From: Favolaschia claudopus
Taxonomy: Eukaryota > Basidiomycota > Agaricomycetes > Agaricales > Mycenaceae
Length of the DNA stretch: 64,000 bases
Reading direction: 5' to 3'
NCBI GenBank assembly: GCA_037176885.1
Contig: JAWWNJ010000076.1
Span: forward strand, 496,001 to 560,000
Of this stretch, positions 21,528 through 30,971 are shown in pieces. A model generated the notes under the pieces. The model was not told where the DNA came from. It did no database searches and was given only the letters and a program-made list of their open reading frames with translations. A program made the position numbers and the translations under genes. The first letter of the stretch is position 1. Each line of letters begins with the position of its first letter.

Positions 21528-21775
21528 CCCTGTAGTTCCGTAGTTAGTAGGGTAGTCAATAGTATCCCTACGCCACTCACCTCGTCTGAACACCCTCTTG
21601 AGACGATTCTTCTGTGTGCCGGAACTAGCCGCCCTTGTTAGGTCTACTTTGGGCAGCTCTCCGTCACATCTTTTTGAGTGCTCGATAACCTGTCGCTACT
21701 CTGCTGGTTACCCCTCTGGCCGATCACCCGAGAATACCACTCTGTCGCCGACACCAACCCCGACTAACTGCGGAT

Positions 21776-24553
21776 ATGACTATGAACTCACCCACCGATT
21801 CCCGGACGAGCTCTCCCGGTCGTCGTCTCTCCCCGTTGGATCTGCCCAGTCCTCCAGCGTTGTTCTTTGGGTCCATTGAGGCTGGTAAGTTCCCTTCACC
21901 TTCCGCCACTTTGGTGGCGAGACGCACCGTTGCTTCGGCGACGCGGCCTTCGGGCGATACCTCTTCGGAGAGACCTTCCGCTGTTTTGTCAGTGAGAGCC
22001 GTTGCTTCGGCGACGAGTAATACAACCCCAAGCCCAGCCCGTTTGGCGGACACGTCGACGGTGAGATCTCGTAGTGCTGACGAATCTCTGGATTTTCGCT
22101 TGCGTCCCGCAAGCATTGATACCAATGTGTTGGTGGATGTTTCCACGCCGGATGATATTGTTGGCGGGGCTTATAGCTCCGTCAACCATGATAGTTTATC
22201 GTTTCATGGTAGCACGCACCTTCGTGATAATCATACGTTGAGTAACGGATTAGCTACCCGTTCGATTATCGACATGAGTTATCAAGAGCTTCATGAACTC
22301 GCTGAGCAGCACGAGGCTTATGCCGCTCAGCTTCGCGTTCAGATGCAACACAAGAATGCGAATGATATGTCTCCGTGGGGAGACGTAAGTGTTCTCGAGA
22401 ATTTTAGTTCCAAGGATTACGAACATACCTTGGACGCCTTTGCAAATGAAAGCATTGCAAAGCGCGAACGCGTGACGACGCGTAAAGAGTTTGAGGAAGA
22501 TAGAGCTCCTCAACCAAAACCAGAAGCTGAGAAGATAGAAGTACCTTCTCAGGCTCAAGCATTGGATGGAGAATTTCCATCTGACAGCGCTTCAGAGTTG
22601 AAGCCTGAAATTCCTGAGTTGGAATTACCCGCGGTTCAAAAAGTTGAACCTCAATTGCGCTTGATTGCCTCAGAACGTGATAACCAAATCGATCACGCTC
22701 TCTCGTCCGATACGATAAGTTCCTCGGACAAGGAAAAGTTGGTTCAGCTGCTTGAAAGAATCAGTGAGCTTGAGAGGCGCGCAATGACTAGCTCACCGGA
22801 AGTGAGCGAGTCCAAGGACTTGTCAAAGTCCTCAACCAAACCCAAGTTGCGAGGCGCATCGTTGGGTAGATTGGCTCCTGGAAGCTTCCTTGATAAAACA
22901 TTGCGTGGAGAGATTAAAACTGGCCTTTATCCGTCGCCGTCCGATTCGCCAGATGATTCTTCGAGCTCGAGTGGTAACTCCAGCTCTTCGAGTGACGCCG
23001 AATCTGGATCGCGACGCCGCCAGTCCGTCCCCCGCAGATCTTCGAAGCGAGAACGAGGCTCCAGACGTAAACGCGGAATGCGGCTAAAGCCAATCAGTCC
23101 TTCACGTTACGACGGCGAACCAGACGCGAATAAAATTCAACGGTTCGCGCGAGAAGCGAAGACCTATGTTGAGATGGGTCGCGTACCGGAGGAAAGACAA
23201 GTTTACTTTGTATCCTATTTCCTGGATGGCAAAGCATTGGATTTTTACCACCAGATCGTTATGAGGGACAACGATGATTGGGACTTACGAAGATTTTTTG
23301 TTGAACTCTGGGGATTCTGCTTCCCAGTTGATTTCCGCAACCAACAGCGCGAGCGACTGAAGCGTTGCTTTCAAGGCGACAAAACGGTTGCAGAGCATGT
23401 TGCAGATTGGTCTCAGATTTTCAATACTATTGGAATTGTTGACAGCCAAGAGAAAGTCGTGCAATTATTTAATAGTTTTACCTCAAGAGTCCGAATGGAA
23501 ATTGCCCGGCAACATCTCAACCCCGAGAATGCTAGCTGGGATGAGATTGTAAAAGCAGCACTCGATGCCGAGGTTGTAGTTCAAATTGAGGACCGATTGG
23601 ACGACACAGATGATCAGGTTTCTGAAAATTCGAATGAAAACTCAGGATCTGAAGAGGATTATAATGAATCCGGTACAGATTTGAACGACAGTGAGTATGA
23701 GTCCGATGAAAGTCCTACTGAGGATAACCAGTACGACGAGGATGACGAAAATGCCGACGAACCGGCTGAAGATGAATACGACGAGTACGAGTCCAACGAG
23801 GATCGTGCTGAAGATGATGAGGAGGAATCCTCGACGCAAGGAGATGGAGGGCGTACTGAAGCCCGAGATGGTGATCCACGCGATGAGTACATGCGTAAAG
23901 AATTGTGTTTCAACTGCGGAGGGCGTGGTCATCGCGCTCGAGACTGTCCCTCCCCGAGATCAGTAAGAAACACGGTTAATAATGAGATTGCGACGCACGC
24001 GATTTATTTCTCTCATAATCCAGACTCCCGCAGCACGCTCGCTGAAACCACCGAGATGGGTATGTACGTCGGAAGCGTGGAATTTTGTATTCCTCTCGAA
24101 GTCGAGGAGGGCGAGGTGGAACCCATGGAAAGTTTTGCTGATTTTCTGCCGAACCCGACCCGCGAAGAGGAGCGCATTGTCGCCTTCGAGACGAACCGCT
24201 ATAAAAATTCCCCTTCGCCTGAAGCCAGTCCATATGTTGGAAAGAGGTTGTTTACCACAGAATTGGAAGTCAAACCGGACGTACAAATCACGAACATGTC
24301 CGACGTGAAGTCAAGACCGAATCAAGTCGGTTCTGACGCGAAGTCAAGAGATGGTGGACACCGAATGGAGGGCGAGAGTCAGATTGAGCTCTTGATGCAA
24401 CGAAAGGACTGTGTGAAGCACAGCGTCCATTTGCCGTCGTTATACAACGGCAAGCTGAACAAGCCGAACGATGGTGGTGGTAGAAAGCAAGTCGAGATTG
24501 ACAGCGCGGATCCCGTTGATCCGTCACGTCAAACGGAATTCGCTTCGAATTGA
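21776..24553 (+). CDS. Gag-type protein with retrotransposon gag domain and CCHC knuckle
   Basis: A single uninterrupted frame of 925 codons. The N-terminal 430 residues are serine- and acid-rich with short coiled-coil-like stretches. A retrotransposon gag/capsid-like domain follows at about residues 440-610 (ISPSRYDGEPDANKIQRF, YFVSYFLDGKALDFYHQI, LKRCFQGDKTVAEHVADW). Then there is a long acidic tract of Glu/Asp/Asn (about 615-690). A CCHC zinc knuckle, CFNCGGRGHRARDCP, lies near residue 711. A further 200 residues have no recognised domain and no DTG protease motif. It should assemble particles that package the element RNA; polymerase functions would come from another element. Intact frame and identical LTRs suggest a protein still able to work. 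Confidence 0.85.
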   Translation: MTMNSPTDSRTSSPGRRLSPLDLPSPPALFFGSIEAGKFPSPSATLVARRTVASATRPSGDTSSERPSAVLSVRAVASATSNTTPSPARLADTSTVRSRSADESLDFRLRPASIDTNVLVDVSTPDDIVGGAYSSVNHDSLSFHGSTHLRDNHTLSNGLATRSIIDMSYQELHELAEQHEAYAAQLRVQMQHKNANDMSPWGDVSVLENFSSKDYEHTLDAFANESIAKRERVTTRKEFEEDRAPQPKPEAEKIEVPSQAQALDGEFPSDSASELKPEIPELELPAVQKVEPQLRLIASERDNQIDHALSSDTISSSDKEKLVQLLERISELERRAMTSSPEVSESKDLSKSSTKPKLRGASLGRLAPGSFLDKTLRGEIKTGLYPSPSDSPDDSSSSSGNSSSSSDAESGSRRRQSVPRRSSKRERGSRRKRGMRLKPISPSRYDGEPDANKIQRFAREAKTYVEMGRVPEERQVYFVSYFLDGKALDFYHQIVMRDNDDWDLRRFFVELWGFCFPVDFRNQQRERLKRCFQGDKTVAEHVADWSQIFNTIGIVDSQEKVVQLFNSFTSRVRMEIARQHLNPENASWDEIVKAALDAEVVVQIEDRLDDTDDQVSENSNENSGSEEDYNESGTDLNDSEYESDESPTEDNQYDEDDENADEPAEDEYDEYESNEDRAEDDEEESSTQGDGGRTEARDGDPRDEYMRKELCFNCGGRGHRARDCPSPRSVRNTVNNEIATHAIYFSHNPDSRSTLAETTEMGMYVGSVEFCIPLEVEEGEVEPMESFADFLPNPTREEERIVAFETNRYKNSPSPEASPYVGKRLFTTELEVKPDVQITNMSDVKSRPNQVGSDAKSRDGGHRMEGESQIELLMQRKDCVKHSVHLPSLYNGKLNKPNDGGGRKQVEIDSADPVDPSRQTEFASN

Positions 24554-24637
24554 ACACTGTTGAAACTCGACTCACGCAAATCTCCACCCGCAAGAACTTG
24601 ACCGTTCCTCATTGAGGCCAACTCGCATCGTTGACCT

Positions 24638-24647
24638 GGAGGGCGGA
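24638..24647 (+). other. Polypurine-like tract
   Basis: ggagggcgga immediately 5' of the right LTR, with one C interrupting an otherwise purine run. It is in the standard position for plus-strand priming. Confidence 0.55.
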
Positions 24648-24988
24648 TGTAACGGTCCGTTTCCACGAATATTATTTCCTTTGCATTACTCTTGCTATAT
24701 GACATTCTTTCCGTTCACCTTACTGATTTACCGACCTTGCGGGCGCCAAGGGCGCCGCGCAAGTTACTAACGCTCCTTTAGCTTGAGGATCACGGAGTAG
24801 CTCCGTGATCCTTTCTTGCTCCGTTGTTTATTGATGCAGTATATAAACCCTGTAGTTCCGTAGTTAGTAGGGTAGTCAATAGTATCCCTACGCCACTCAC
24901 CTCGTCTGAACACCCTCTTGAGACGATTCTTCTGTGTGCCGGAACTAGCCGCCCTTGTTAGGTCTACTTTGGGCAGCTCTCCGTCACA
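24648..24988 (+). repeat. Right LTR of gag-only element
   Basis: 341 bp, read as identical to the left LTR; followed directly by the ATACG target duplication and the continuing F-box exon. Confidence 0.9.
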
Positions 24989-26365
24989 ATACGCGTCGAC
25001 TGGCGCCCGGAGACGGACAGAGGTCAGCATTGTTGGAAGTTGCGTGAAGATGGAATCCACGGATGAAACATTCCCAAGTGTCACACTCGAAAGCAGCGGA
25101 CAGCTATCTGAGAGAGCTCTAATACCACTACCATCTCCGAGATGGACGAACGGAAACGCGCCCCTCCTGGGCATGCCGCGACGCACGTCAGTGGTATAGA
25201 GGACGTCGAGGTGACGCAAGTTGGGCATGTTTGCGACAAGACTGGAGATAGGGATGTGCGGAGTGGGAGCGTGCTCTGTTATCGCGATGCGTCGGATGTT
25301 CCGCCAGTCGATAGAGGGGAAGGTGGAGGGAATGAGGTCGCCAGAAATGCTGAGCTCTGTCAGGCGAGGGGCAACGGCTTGCAGTAGGAAGTCGACGTTG
25401 CTGGCTTGGATGACATGATCAACATCCTCCTGGAGGGGAACCCTCCGGAAACCGGCAATCGAGATAATGAGACTCTCGAGGGCAGGGAAGGGAAGCGCAG
25501 AGGAAGGGAAGCCTCCATCAAAGCGTGCTTGATAAATCTCTAGACGCAACAACGAGGGGGCGAGGGAGAGGGCGTGTATAAGATCGGAAGGGATAGAGGA
25601 TTCAAGGCGAAGTGTCACTTTGAATAGTGTGTTCATCACGGAGAGCGAACGTATGGTTTCCGGGAATATTTCGAGTCTTCTCGGATTGTGGATCGTTTGA
25701 TCCCTGATATGCACGATTCTTCCAAGGCAATGCGCTTGTTAACCAAAACTGACGCGATTGATCATTGAGGATACCCCCTACCTGAAATAAGGCCACAGAG
25801 AGTCCGGCCAAGCTGTCCCCCGCGAAGACTCCCAATTATACACCTCGCGAAATATCCACGGCATAGTTTCAGCGCGGAGGGCTCGACACGTCGTAGAGAG
25901 TCCCAGCAGAGACTCGCCCTGGCATCTTTCATGGTCGAAAAGAGGCGCCCCACGAAATTTGGGGTGTGTGGCGACAAGCCAGTCGTCGTACAGGAGCTTG
26001 AATATCAATCCCAGGACATCTGCTGGTAAGGTGTCAAGAGTCGGTGAGCAGGAACTATGATCAAGGTCAATGCTGTGAGAAGTAGCATTGCGTGCGGTCG
26101 GACCGTTCCCTTCGCTGGGGGAGGGCGAGGCTGGCGCACTGGTGGCCATGGCCCATGTGGCAAGAGAGCGGAACCGGGAAGAAACGGGGCGTTGATGCGA
26201 TCATCGATATGGAGTCCGAAACCGGAAATTCCGAACATTTCCATCGACGATTGCTGCTGGACGGTGAGTGGACTCTGATGCTCATGTGCGTACTCATATC
26301 TCATTTTGTTTTGGTCCTTGCTAACTGCAGCGTCATTTTTTCCCAGGAACGCCAGCAGGGAGGCC

Positions 26366-26925
26366 GAACCGACACCGGAAAGTGTGACGTCACATGTCAC
26401 GCTTTCCGTGAATGTGGGGGATTGGATCCCCCACACCCCCTCCTTTTCGCTGGCGCTGGCCTTTCCGCTGGCGCTGGCCTTTCCGCTGGCGCTGCCTTTG
26501 CCGCTGGCGCGGGGCCTTTTTTTGTCTGTATCTCTTGTTTTTTCTTAAATGCTTATGCGGCAATAAAATTTAATTTGAAACTAACTGTAAGTTGAGTTAA
26601 GATAATGAAAAATTGGAAGAGCATTTGCGGGCGCCGGCCCGGACGGCTGGGGTTTGCCACCCCAGACCCCGCCCGCTGCGCGGAGCTTCCGCTCGCCGCG
26701 GGGCCCACTGCGTGGTGCTTCGCTCGCCGCTATAGCCCACTGCGTGGAGCAACCGCTCGCCGCGGAGGCCCACTGCGTGGTGCCGGCGCTCGCCGCGAGG
26801 CCCGCTGCGCGGTGCTATCCGGTTGCAGGCGTTCGATACACTACAGGACGTGTGGTGGGAGGAAGGCCGACTAAAGCCGTCACGGAAAGCGTGACATGTG
26901 ACGTCACACTTTCCGGTGTCAGTTC
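26366..26925. mobile_element. Small DNA element with palindromic terminal inverted repeats
   Basis: About 560 bp bounded by inverted repeats of some 46 bp. The left end starts gaaccgacaccggaaag and the right end is its reverse complement with one mismatch. Each terminal repeat is itself an imperfect palindrome around gtgacgtcac, so each could fold on its own. The interior holds hairpins (for example gtgggggattggatccccc at 26414), an 18-bp tandem repeat and a GC-rich array of ccactgcgtgg-type units near 26690-26820. No transposase is encoded and no clear target-site duplication was found. The element lies just upstream of the split F-box gene and might affect its promoter. Superfamily not assigned. 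Confidence 0.65.
26448..26510 (+). repeat. 18-bp tandem repeat, about 3.5 units
   Basis: Units of cgctggcgctggcctttc at 26448, 26466 and 26484, the third slightly diverged, then a half unit. It lies inside the small inverted-repeat element. Confidence 0.85.
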
Positions 26926-27061
26926 AAATTCCCGCCAGGAGAGGCCCTATCTCAACCCTCCGCTCTCTCAAGCTCATTTCCCCCTTGACCCCGGCCGGCG
27001 GCGTTACGACCCGCAGGTAAAGGAAGTCAAGGGCAAGGTTGAGGTTCATTTGAAAGCAATA

Positions 27062-27306
27062 CTGTAGTATTTCGACCAAGTGTTCACTGGGTGTCACCTG
27101 TCACCTACAATGTTCACCGGATAAGGTGTTCAGAGCACAGCAAATTACCTTATATGGTAGGCCGGCGCATGCCGGCCCGAAATTTTTTGACGTTTTTCGT
27201 CCATTTTGGGCGAAAAAACTCCAGTGTCACCGTCACCACAAGCAAAAGTGTTCAGTTCACAGGTGCCTGTCACCCGTCACCTGAACACTTGGTCAAAATA
27301 CTACAG
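27062..27306. mobile_element. MITE, copy 1 (TA target site)
   Basis: 245 bp between TA dinucleotides (27060-27061 and 27307-27308). Terminal inverted repeats of about 27 bp, ctgtagtatttcgaccaag at the left, differ by two positions from the right end. The centre contains attaccttatatggtaggc followed by ccggc/gccgg palindromes, and reads gtgtcacctgtcacc-like motifs near each end. A related element lies at 62728-62992. TA duplication and short TIRs fit a Tc1/mariner-type MITE. It has no coding capacity. Confidence 0.8.
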
Positions 27307-27325
27307 TATCTCTGAGCCCCAGCCA

Positions 27326-27951
27326 GGTTCGTAGGATTGTTTGATTGTGATCAGCGTGCCAAGTTCGTAGGATATGATGAGTATGCTAGAAAGTTCGTAG
27401 GATTGCCTTATATTACAGCATCCTTTACCATACTGGGCACCAGTACCACATGGAACAAAGACAAAGAGCCCACCTGAATTTATAGAATTGCCGGAGGCCG
27501 ACTCATATGCCATCAGGAGTACAAGACAGTGCCGACACGGAACAGGGACTGCCGAAGGCCAAAATAACCTCATGCCGAGGAGTTAGGGCAAGCGGAGCGC
27601 GCCCTAACTCCGGCAATTCAGCAAAAGAACCCCACCCCGACGGGTTAGAGTTAGGGTGAAGACAGAGTGATCCGCGCGAACGTGGCTTTGATGTGCCGAC
27701 CTGAGCGGCCCCGGTTCGGGGGACCCCCCGAGCGCAGCGAGGGAGGGGAGGGGACGGGAATGGTCGGTCCCCTTCGCGCAAACTACGTCGAAGGGTACCA
27801 ACAGTGCCGAGATCTTGCCGAGGAGCTCAATTTCCGACCTATCAATGTGCTTCGTATTCTAAATTAATCTATCCTACGAAATTGTCACAGTTTCCCCATC
27901 AAATCCTACGAGCTTGGCACCTCAATCCCAATCCTACTATCATACGAACTT
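27326..27951. mobile_element. Non-autonomous element with repeated subterminal motif
   Basis: About 626 bp whose ends form a roughly 80-bp inverted repeat. Each end carries three copies of a motif close to aagttcgtaggat: at 27326, 27361 and 27391 on the left, and inverted at 27871-27883, 27903-27915 and 27939-27951 on the right, with nearly mirror-image spacing (35/30 versus 36/32). Such repeated subterminal motifs are typical transposase-binding arrays of larger DNA transposons. No transposase remains inside; the interior includes an inverted ttagggcaag/gccctaactc pair. Exact termini and target duplication are not resolved. Confidence 0.6.
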
Positions 27952-28133
27952 GACATATACTCCAATATCTCTAGATTCACGACTGGTTTCATTTCGTTCC
28001 TTCATCTTCATTGGTTACACTTTGTGAAACAACTTGGAACTGGACTCGAGAAAAGTGTACCTACATAGTACGTATTACATGCTGCAACGTCAGCCTGCGA
28101 AGGCTCCTCTATTTTTGAATTTCGTTTGCTCTG

Positions 28134-30267
28134 CTAGACCACACAGGCTGACAGCTCTGTCAATGCAATGAGAATCAACAACGAGAGCTGTATGTTCAAA
28201 ATTGCGTGCAAGGCATTGGAAACTGGCATCTCATCTACAATCTCAGAAATCGTATGAGCCGCTGCGTCTATTCGTCAGCTCAAGCAGTTCAGCGAGTGCA
28301 AGAGATAAAAATGACCTTCGTTCTCAGGCTGGCTTTCGGAATCTTTAAGACGTATCACCTGAGTTCACCATCCTAGAAAGAGTATAATCAACCCACCATC
28401 TCGAAATAGCTGATACAGTGGCTGCTCCAAATGTAGTGCAACGTCTTGGCTTTCGGGGTCGAATCCCTTCCCTTGATGGAATTGACGGAGACCAAGATAG
28501 ATAGGATCGTCCCAAAATCGACACACTAATTCAGTCGAGATTTCCATCGATGGAAAGCCGCACTCCAAAGCTCTTGCTGGGCTGAGGCGATGGACACCCA
28601 AGCGGTCACAAGCCCAGTACGCCGGACATTCTGGCCATCCGACCTTCGAGGATCCTACTTGGAAATCTCTTTGCGGGCAAAGAAATAGATAGCCCTGAGG
28701 TAAGGGACCGTTGCATCCTGAAACCTTGACCTTGAATACGACACCGGTCACGACCACTGTACAGATTAAATGGTATCCTGAGGTTGAACCAGAGGGAACG
28801 AACCATAGTTGTTGAGATGGGACGAGATGCCAAGCTGACTGAATGCATGGTTAGCTTGACTGAGCCAGGTACTGCTAGTAGTCGTGGGGTCGCGCTGCCA
28901 ATCAATAGACACGATGAGACGAATTGTAGTATCTGCGGTTTCAAGGCAAGACACGCTGGACCGAAGTCAGCGAAGCAGTTTGTGAGTGAATGCATACGAG
29001 CCGCTTTACCGGGTCCACCTGTGGTCCGTAACGTCATTGACCCATTTTCCGGTCTCGATCCAATACCACCCATCGAAATTGAATGTAGGGTTGGACAGGA
29101 ATGCAATTTGAATCGGCTCTTCGGCGTCGAGCTTTTTACCAGGGTGAGTCATCACCGTTCCGAGAGCTACAGATTCTTGAGTGGGAAACGGGTGCGTTTC
29201 GAAATGAACTAGGTGCCAGTAACATATCCTATGGTACTGTTTCAAGGTCAGTCGATTAATTATTCCTGCTTGGTGAATTGATGCGTCGAAGGACGGTATC
29301 TCTTCCGGTTGAGGTACGGTTTCAAGGAAACCGTATATATACGGAACGAAATCGCTTGGAAAGAGATCGGTGCACAGCAAGCCAGTGGATCGTCGTGCCA
29401 GCAAGGTACACTCTCGGTGATACTGCGAATTTTATCAGGAGGCAAGAAAAGACAACGCCTCCGAGCCTCTGAGTCACTCGGGTATCAACTTACCAAGTTA
29501 TATCGGAAGGTCGAACGAAAGTAAGTCTGAACTGCCTGCAAAATTTCGTCAACATTGTAAAGATAGTTAGTGGAGATCATGCATACTCGATATTGAGTAT
29601 TCTAATATTCGTTTCAGGGTATGCTCATGAAGACGCATTCGAAAATCACCCACGATGTAACCATAGATGTAGACGGTTAACATTGGCGCCTGGCTGTAGA
29701 GATCCAGGAATTCGCGGAACGGAATCACATCTAAGGCTAGTTTCAGTGCTCGGGACGATCGATCCTGTAGATGACAAATACCGTCGTGAAAGACCATAGC
29801 GCGTATCTCGTCGGATTCCGAAGTTCCGAACAGCTGAATAACATTTGGGTGCCTGAATGAATACATACATCAACGACTCGGAGGTGTAATGAGTGCAGGC
29901 GCCATACCGAGCAGCCATATATTTTCCAATGTACTTTTTCCATTCCTTGAATGATTGATCAGGATATATTCAAAAACAAGGAGGTAAAGCATTGGACGTA
30001 CCTCTTCAGCGCCGTCACCTTGATACACAGCTACCGTCACCTTCGCATTCTTGCCCTCAATCTGAGCAGAATACACCCTCCTGATCTTGTCTCGTCGATG
30101 AAGTTCAACAACAGAGTGGACATGGGCAGGCTGTTCGATCACATGTAATTCGCGGTGCAGGTAAATATCGCCCAGCGGTAGCCTCCTGAAATCTGGCAAA
30201 CCGTGAGCCCCAACCGTTTAGAGTTGTTACAAAGCTGGTTACCGCAGGGCGGTATGGGCCTCGCCAT
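28134..30267 (-). CDS. Degenerate-kinase-like, tail-anchored protein, copy A (start codon altered)
   Basis: Closely related to the plus-strand gene at 34315-36505. Joined exons encode FRRLPLGDIYLHRELHVIE, a kinase N-lobe-like block (AKVTVAVYQGDGAEE, HPNVIQLFGTSES, IRAMVFHD), a middle exon with LLCTDLFPSDFVPYIYGF and YHRICYWHLVHFETHPFP, and a C-terminal domain GYLFLCPQRDFQVG, CPAYWACDRLG, LRQFHQGKGFDPESQDVA. The last exon gives AILNIQLSLLILIALTEL, a membrane anchor, with stop at 28134-28136. The position equal to the ATG of the other copy is AGG (about 30331-30333), and an in-frame stop lies upstream. The next in-frame ATG is 30267, 22 codons further in; that start is used here. Whether it is still expressed is uncertain. 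Confidence 0.6.
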
Positions 30268-30333
30268 ATAGTTGCCAATGAAAGTCCCGCCGGTTACATT
30301 GAAGTTTTGTGAGTTTGGAAAGATTGCAATCCT

Positions 30334-30971
30334 GTTGCTAGCTCAGCGATGAACATCGTAACACCAACATAGCGGGCCAGCGCGAGGAAGCGGGCATATA
30401 TTAAGCAAGCTGCTTTATGCCTCGGGTTGCTCGAAAACGACGCACGGTGAAGACTCGGGAGTGGGAGCAGTCACGCTGGTAATACCAGTAGTATCCACTT
30501 CTTGAATTTCTTCCATTAGACGCAGGTGGAAACGGGAGCCTGAGGTGAGTCACGGCGAGGCGCTTGCGTCGCCTGATGAGCGAAAATAGTCCAAACAGCT
30601 TTTCTCGGCCTAGGTAACAGCACGGATTTATTGAACAAATCCAAGCAGATCGAGCCGGTTTTTGAGCTGCCAGCTCAGTAAATCTGGTCGGAACAGGTAT
30701 ACAGTAAAGATACGTGCAGCGCCGCTGGCACTAGTCACGTAGTAGTTGTCTGACGGGCTTGTACTTACCTCGCGTGTTTCCCCGGCGCTCTAGTAGATAG
30801 GACTCAGAGATCACCGAGTCAGAACGCAGAAAGTGCAAGAGATTTGACGAGGACTCAGATAACCGTCAAACGCGTCGAGTCGGGAGAACAGCGTTGACGT
30901 TGTGGACATCGACAAGCTTTGCTTCTGTTTACACTATCAACACACCCAAACACCTCCTCCTCCTCCATGCG
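30334..30971. other. Divergent intergenic region
   Basis: Between the 5' end of copy A and the DHHC gene. The part next to 30334 is similar to the 5' flank of the inverted copy at 34260-34314 (gctatgttggtgttacgatg versus gctatgttgatgttacgatg), showing the duplication included promoter DNA. No exon seen. Confidence 0.5.

Larger units (their letters stand above)
21328..21668 (+). repeat. Left LTR of gag-only element
   Basis: 341 bp, TG...CA ends; carries a 27-bp hairpin and a TATA box. Read as identical to the LTR at 24648-24988. Confidence 0.9.
21328..24988 (+). mobile_element. Gag-only non-autonomous LTR retrotransposon
   Basis: 3,661 bp with 341-bp direct LTRs (TGTAACGG...CCGTCACA) that read as identical, flanked by a perfect 5-bp target duplication ATACG (21323-21327 and 24989-24993). 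The interior encodes one gag-type protein (21776-24553) and no protease, reverse transcriptase, RNase H or integrase. A purine-rich tract (ggagggcgga) abuts the right LTR. Immediately after the left LTR the sequence is tctttttgagtg, not the usual TGG-type primer site. It is probably a gypsy-type derivative mobilised by an autonomous partner elsewhere. The LTR identity and intact TSD point to a very recent insertion into the F-box exon. Confidence 0.9.
20682..26149 (-). pseudogene. F-box-type gene split by a gag-only LTR element
   Basis: Minus-strand host gene. Exon 1 (26149-25782) starts MATSAPASPSPSEGNGP and carries the F-box: LDTLPADVLGLIFKLL then LLGLSTTCRALRAETMPW. Exon 2 starts at 25718 (IVHIRDQTIHNPRRLEIF) and encodes leucine-rich repeat-like strands (LLRLEIYQARFDG, LTELSISGDL, LRHLDVLYTTD). 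At 24989 it is broken inside codons for VDAY by a 3.66-kb LTR element and resumes at 21327 as DTGEGFPRNAYSPF. Exon 2 ends near 21082 and exon 3 ends with IEPRYY at 20682. Excising the element and one ATACG repeat restores the frame. As it stands, translation would run into LTR sequence and end about 70 codons later. The intact protein would be an SCF substrate adaptor. Confidence 0.8.

Noticed and set aside
26605..26874. Arg/Ala/Pro-rich frames between 26.6 and 27.1 kb
   Set aside because: They come from GC-rich tandem arrays inside the inverted-repeat element and have no protein-like pattern.
28365..28370. Apparent premature stop in pseudokinase copy A
   Set aside because: The stop lies in a 50-60 bp intron; splicing as in copy B gives an intact frame to the tail anchor, so it is not a nonsense mutation.
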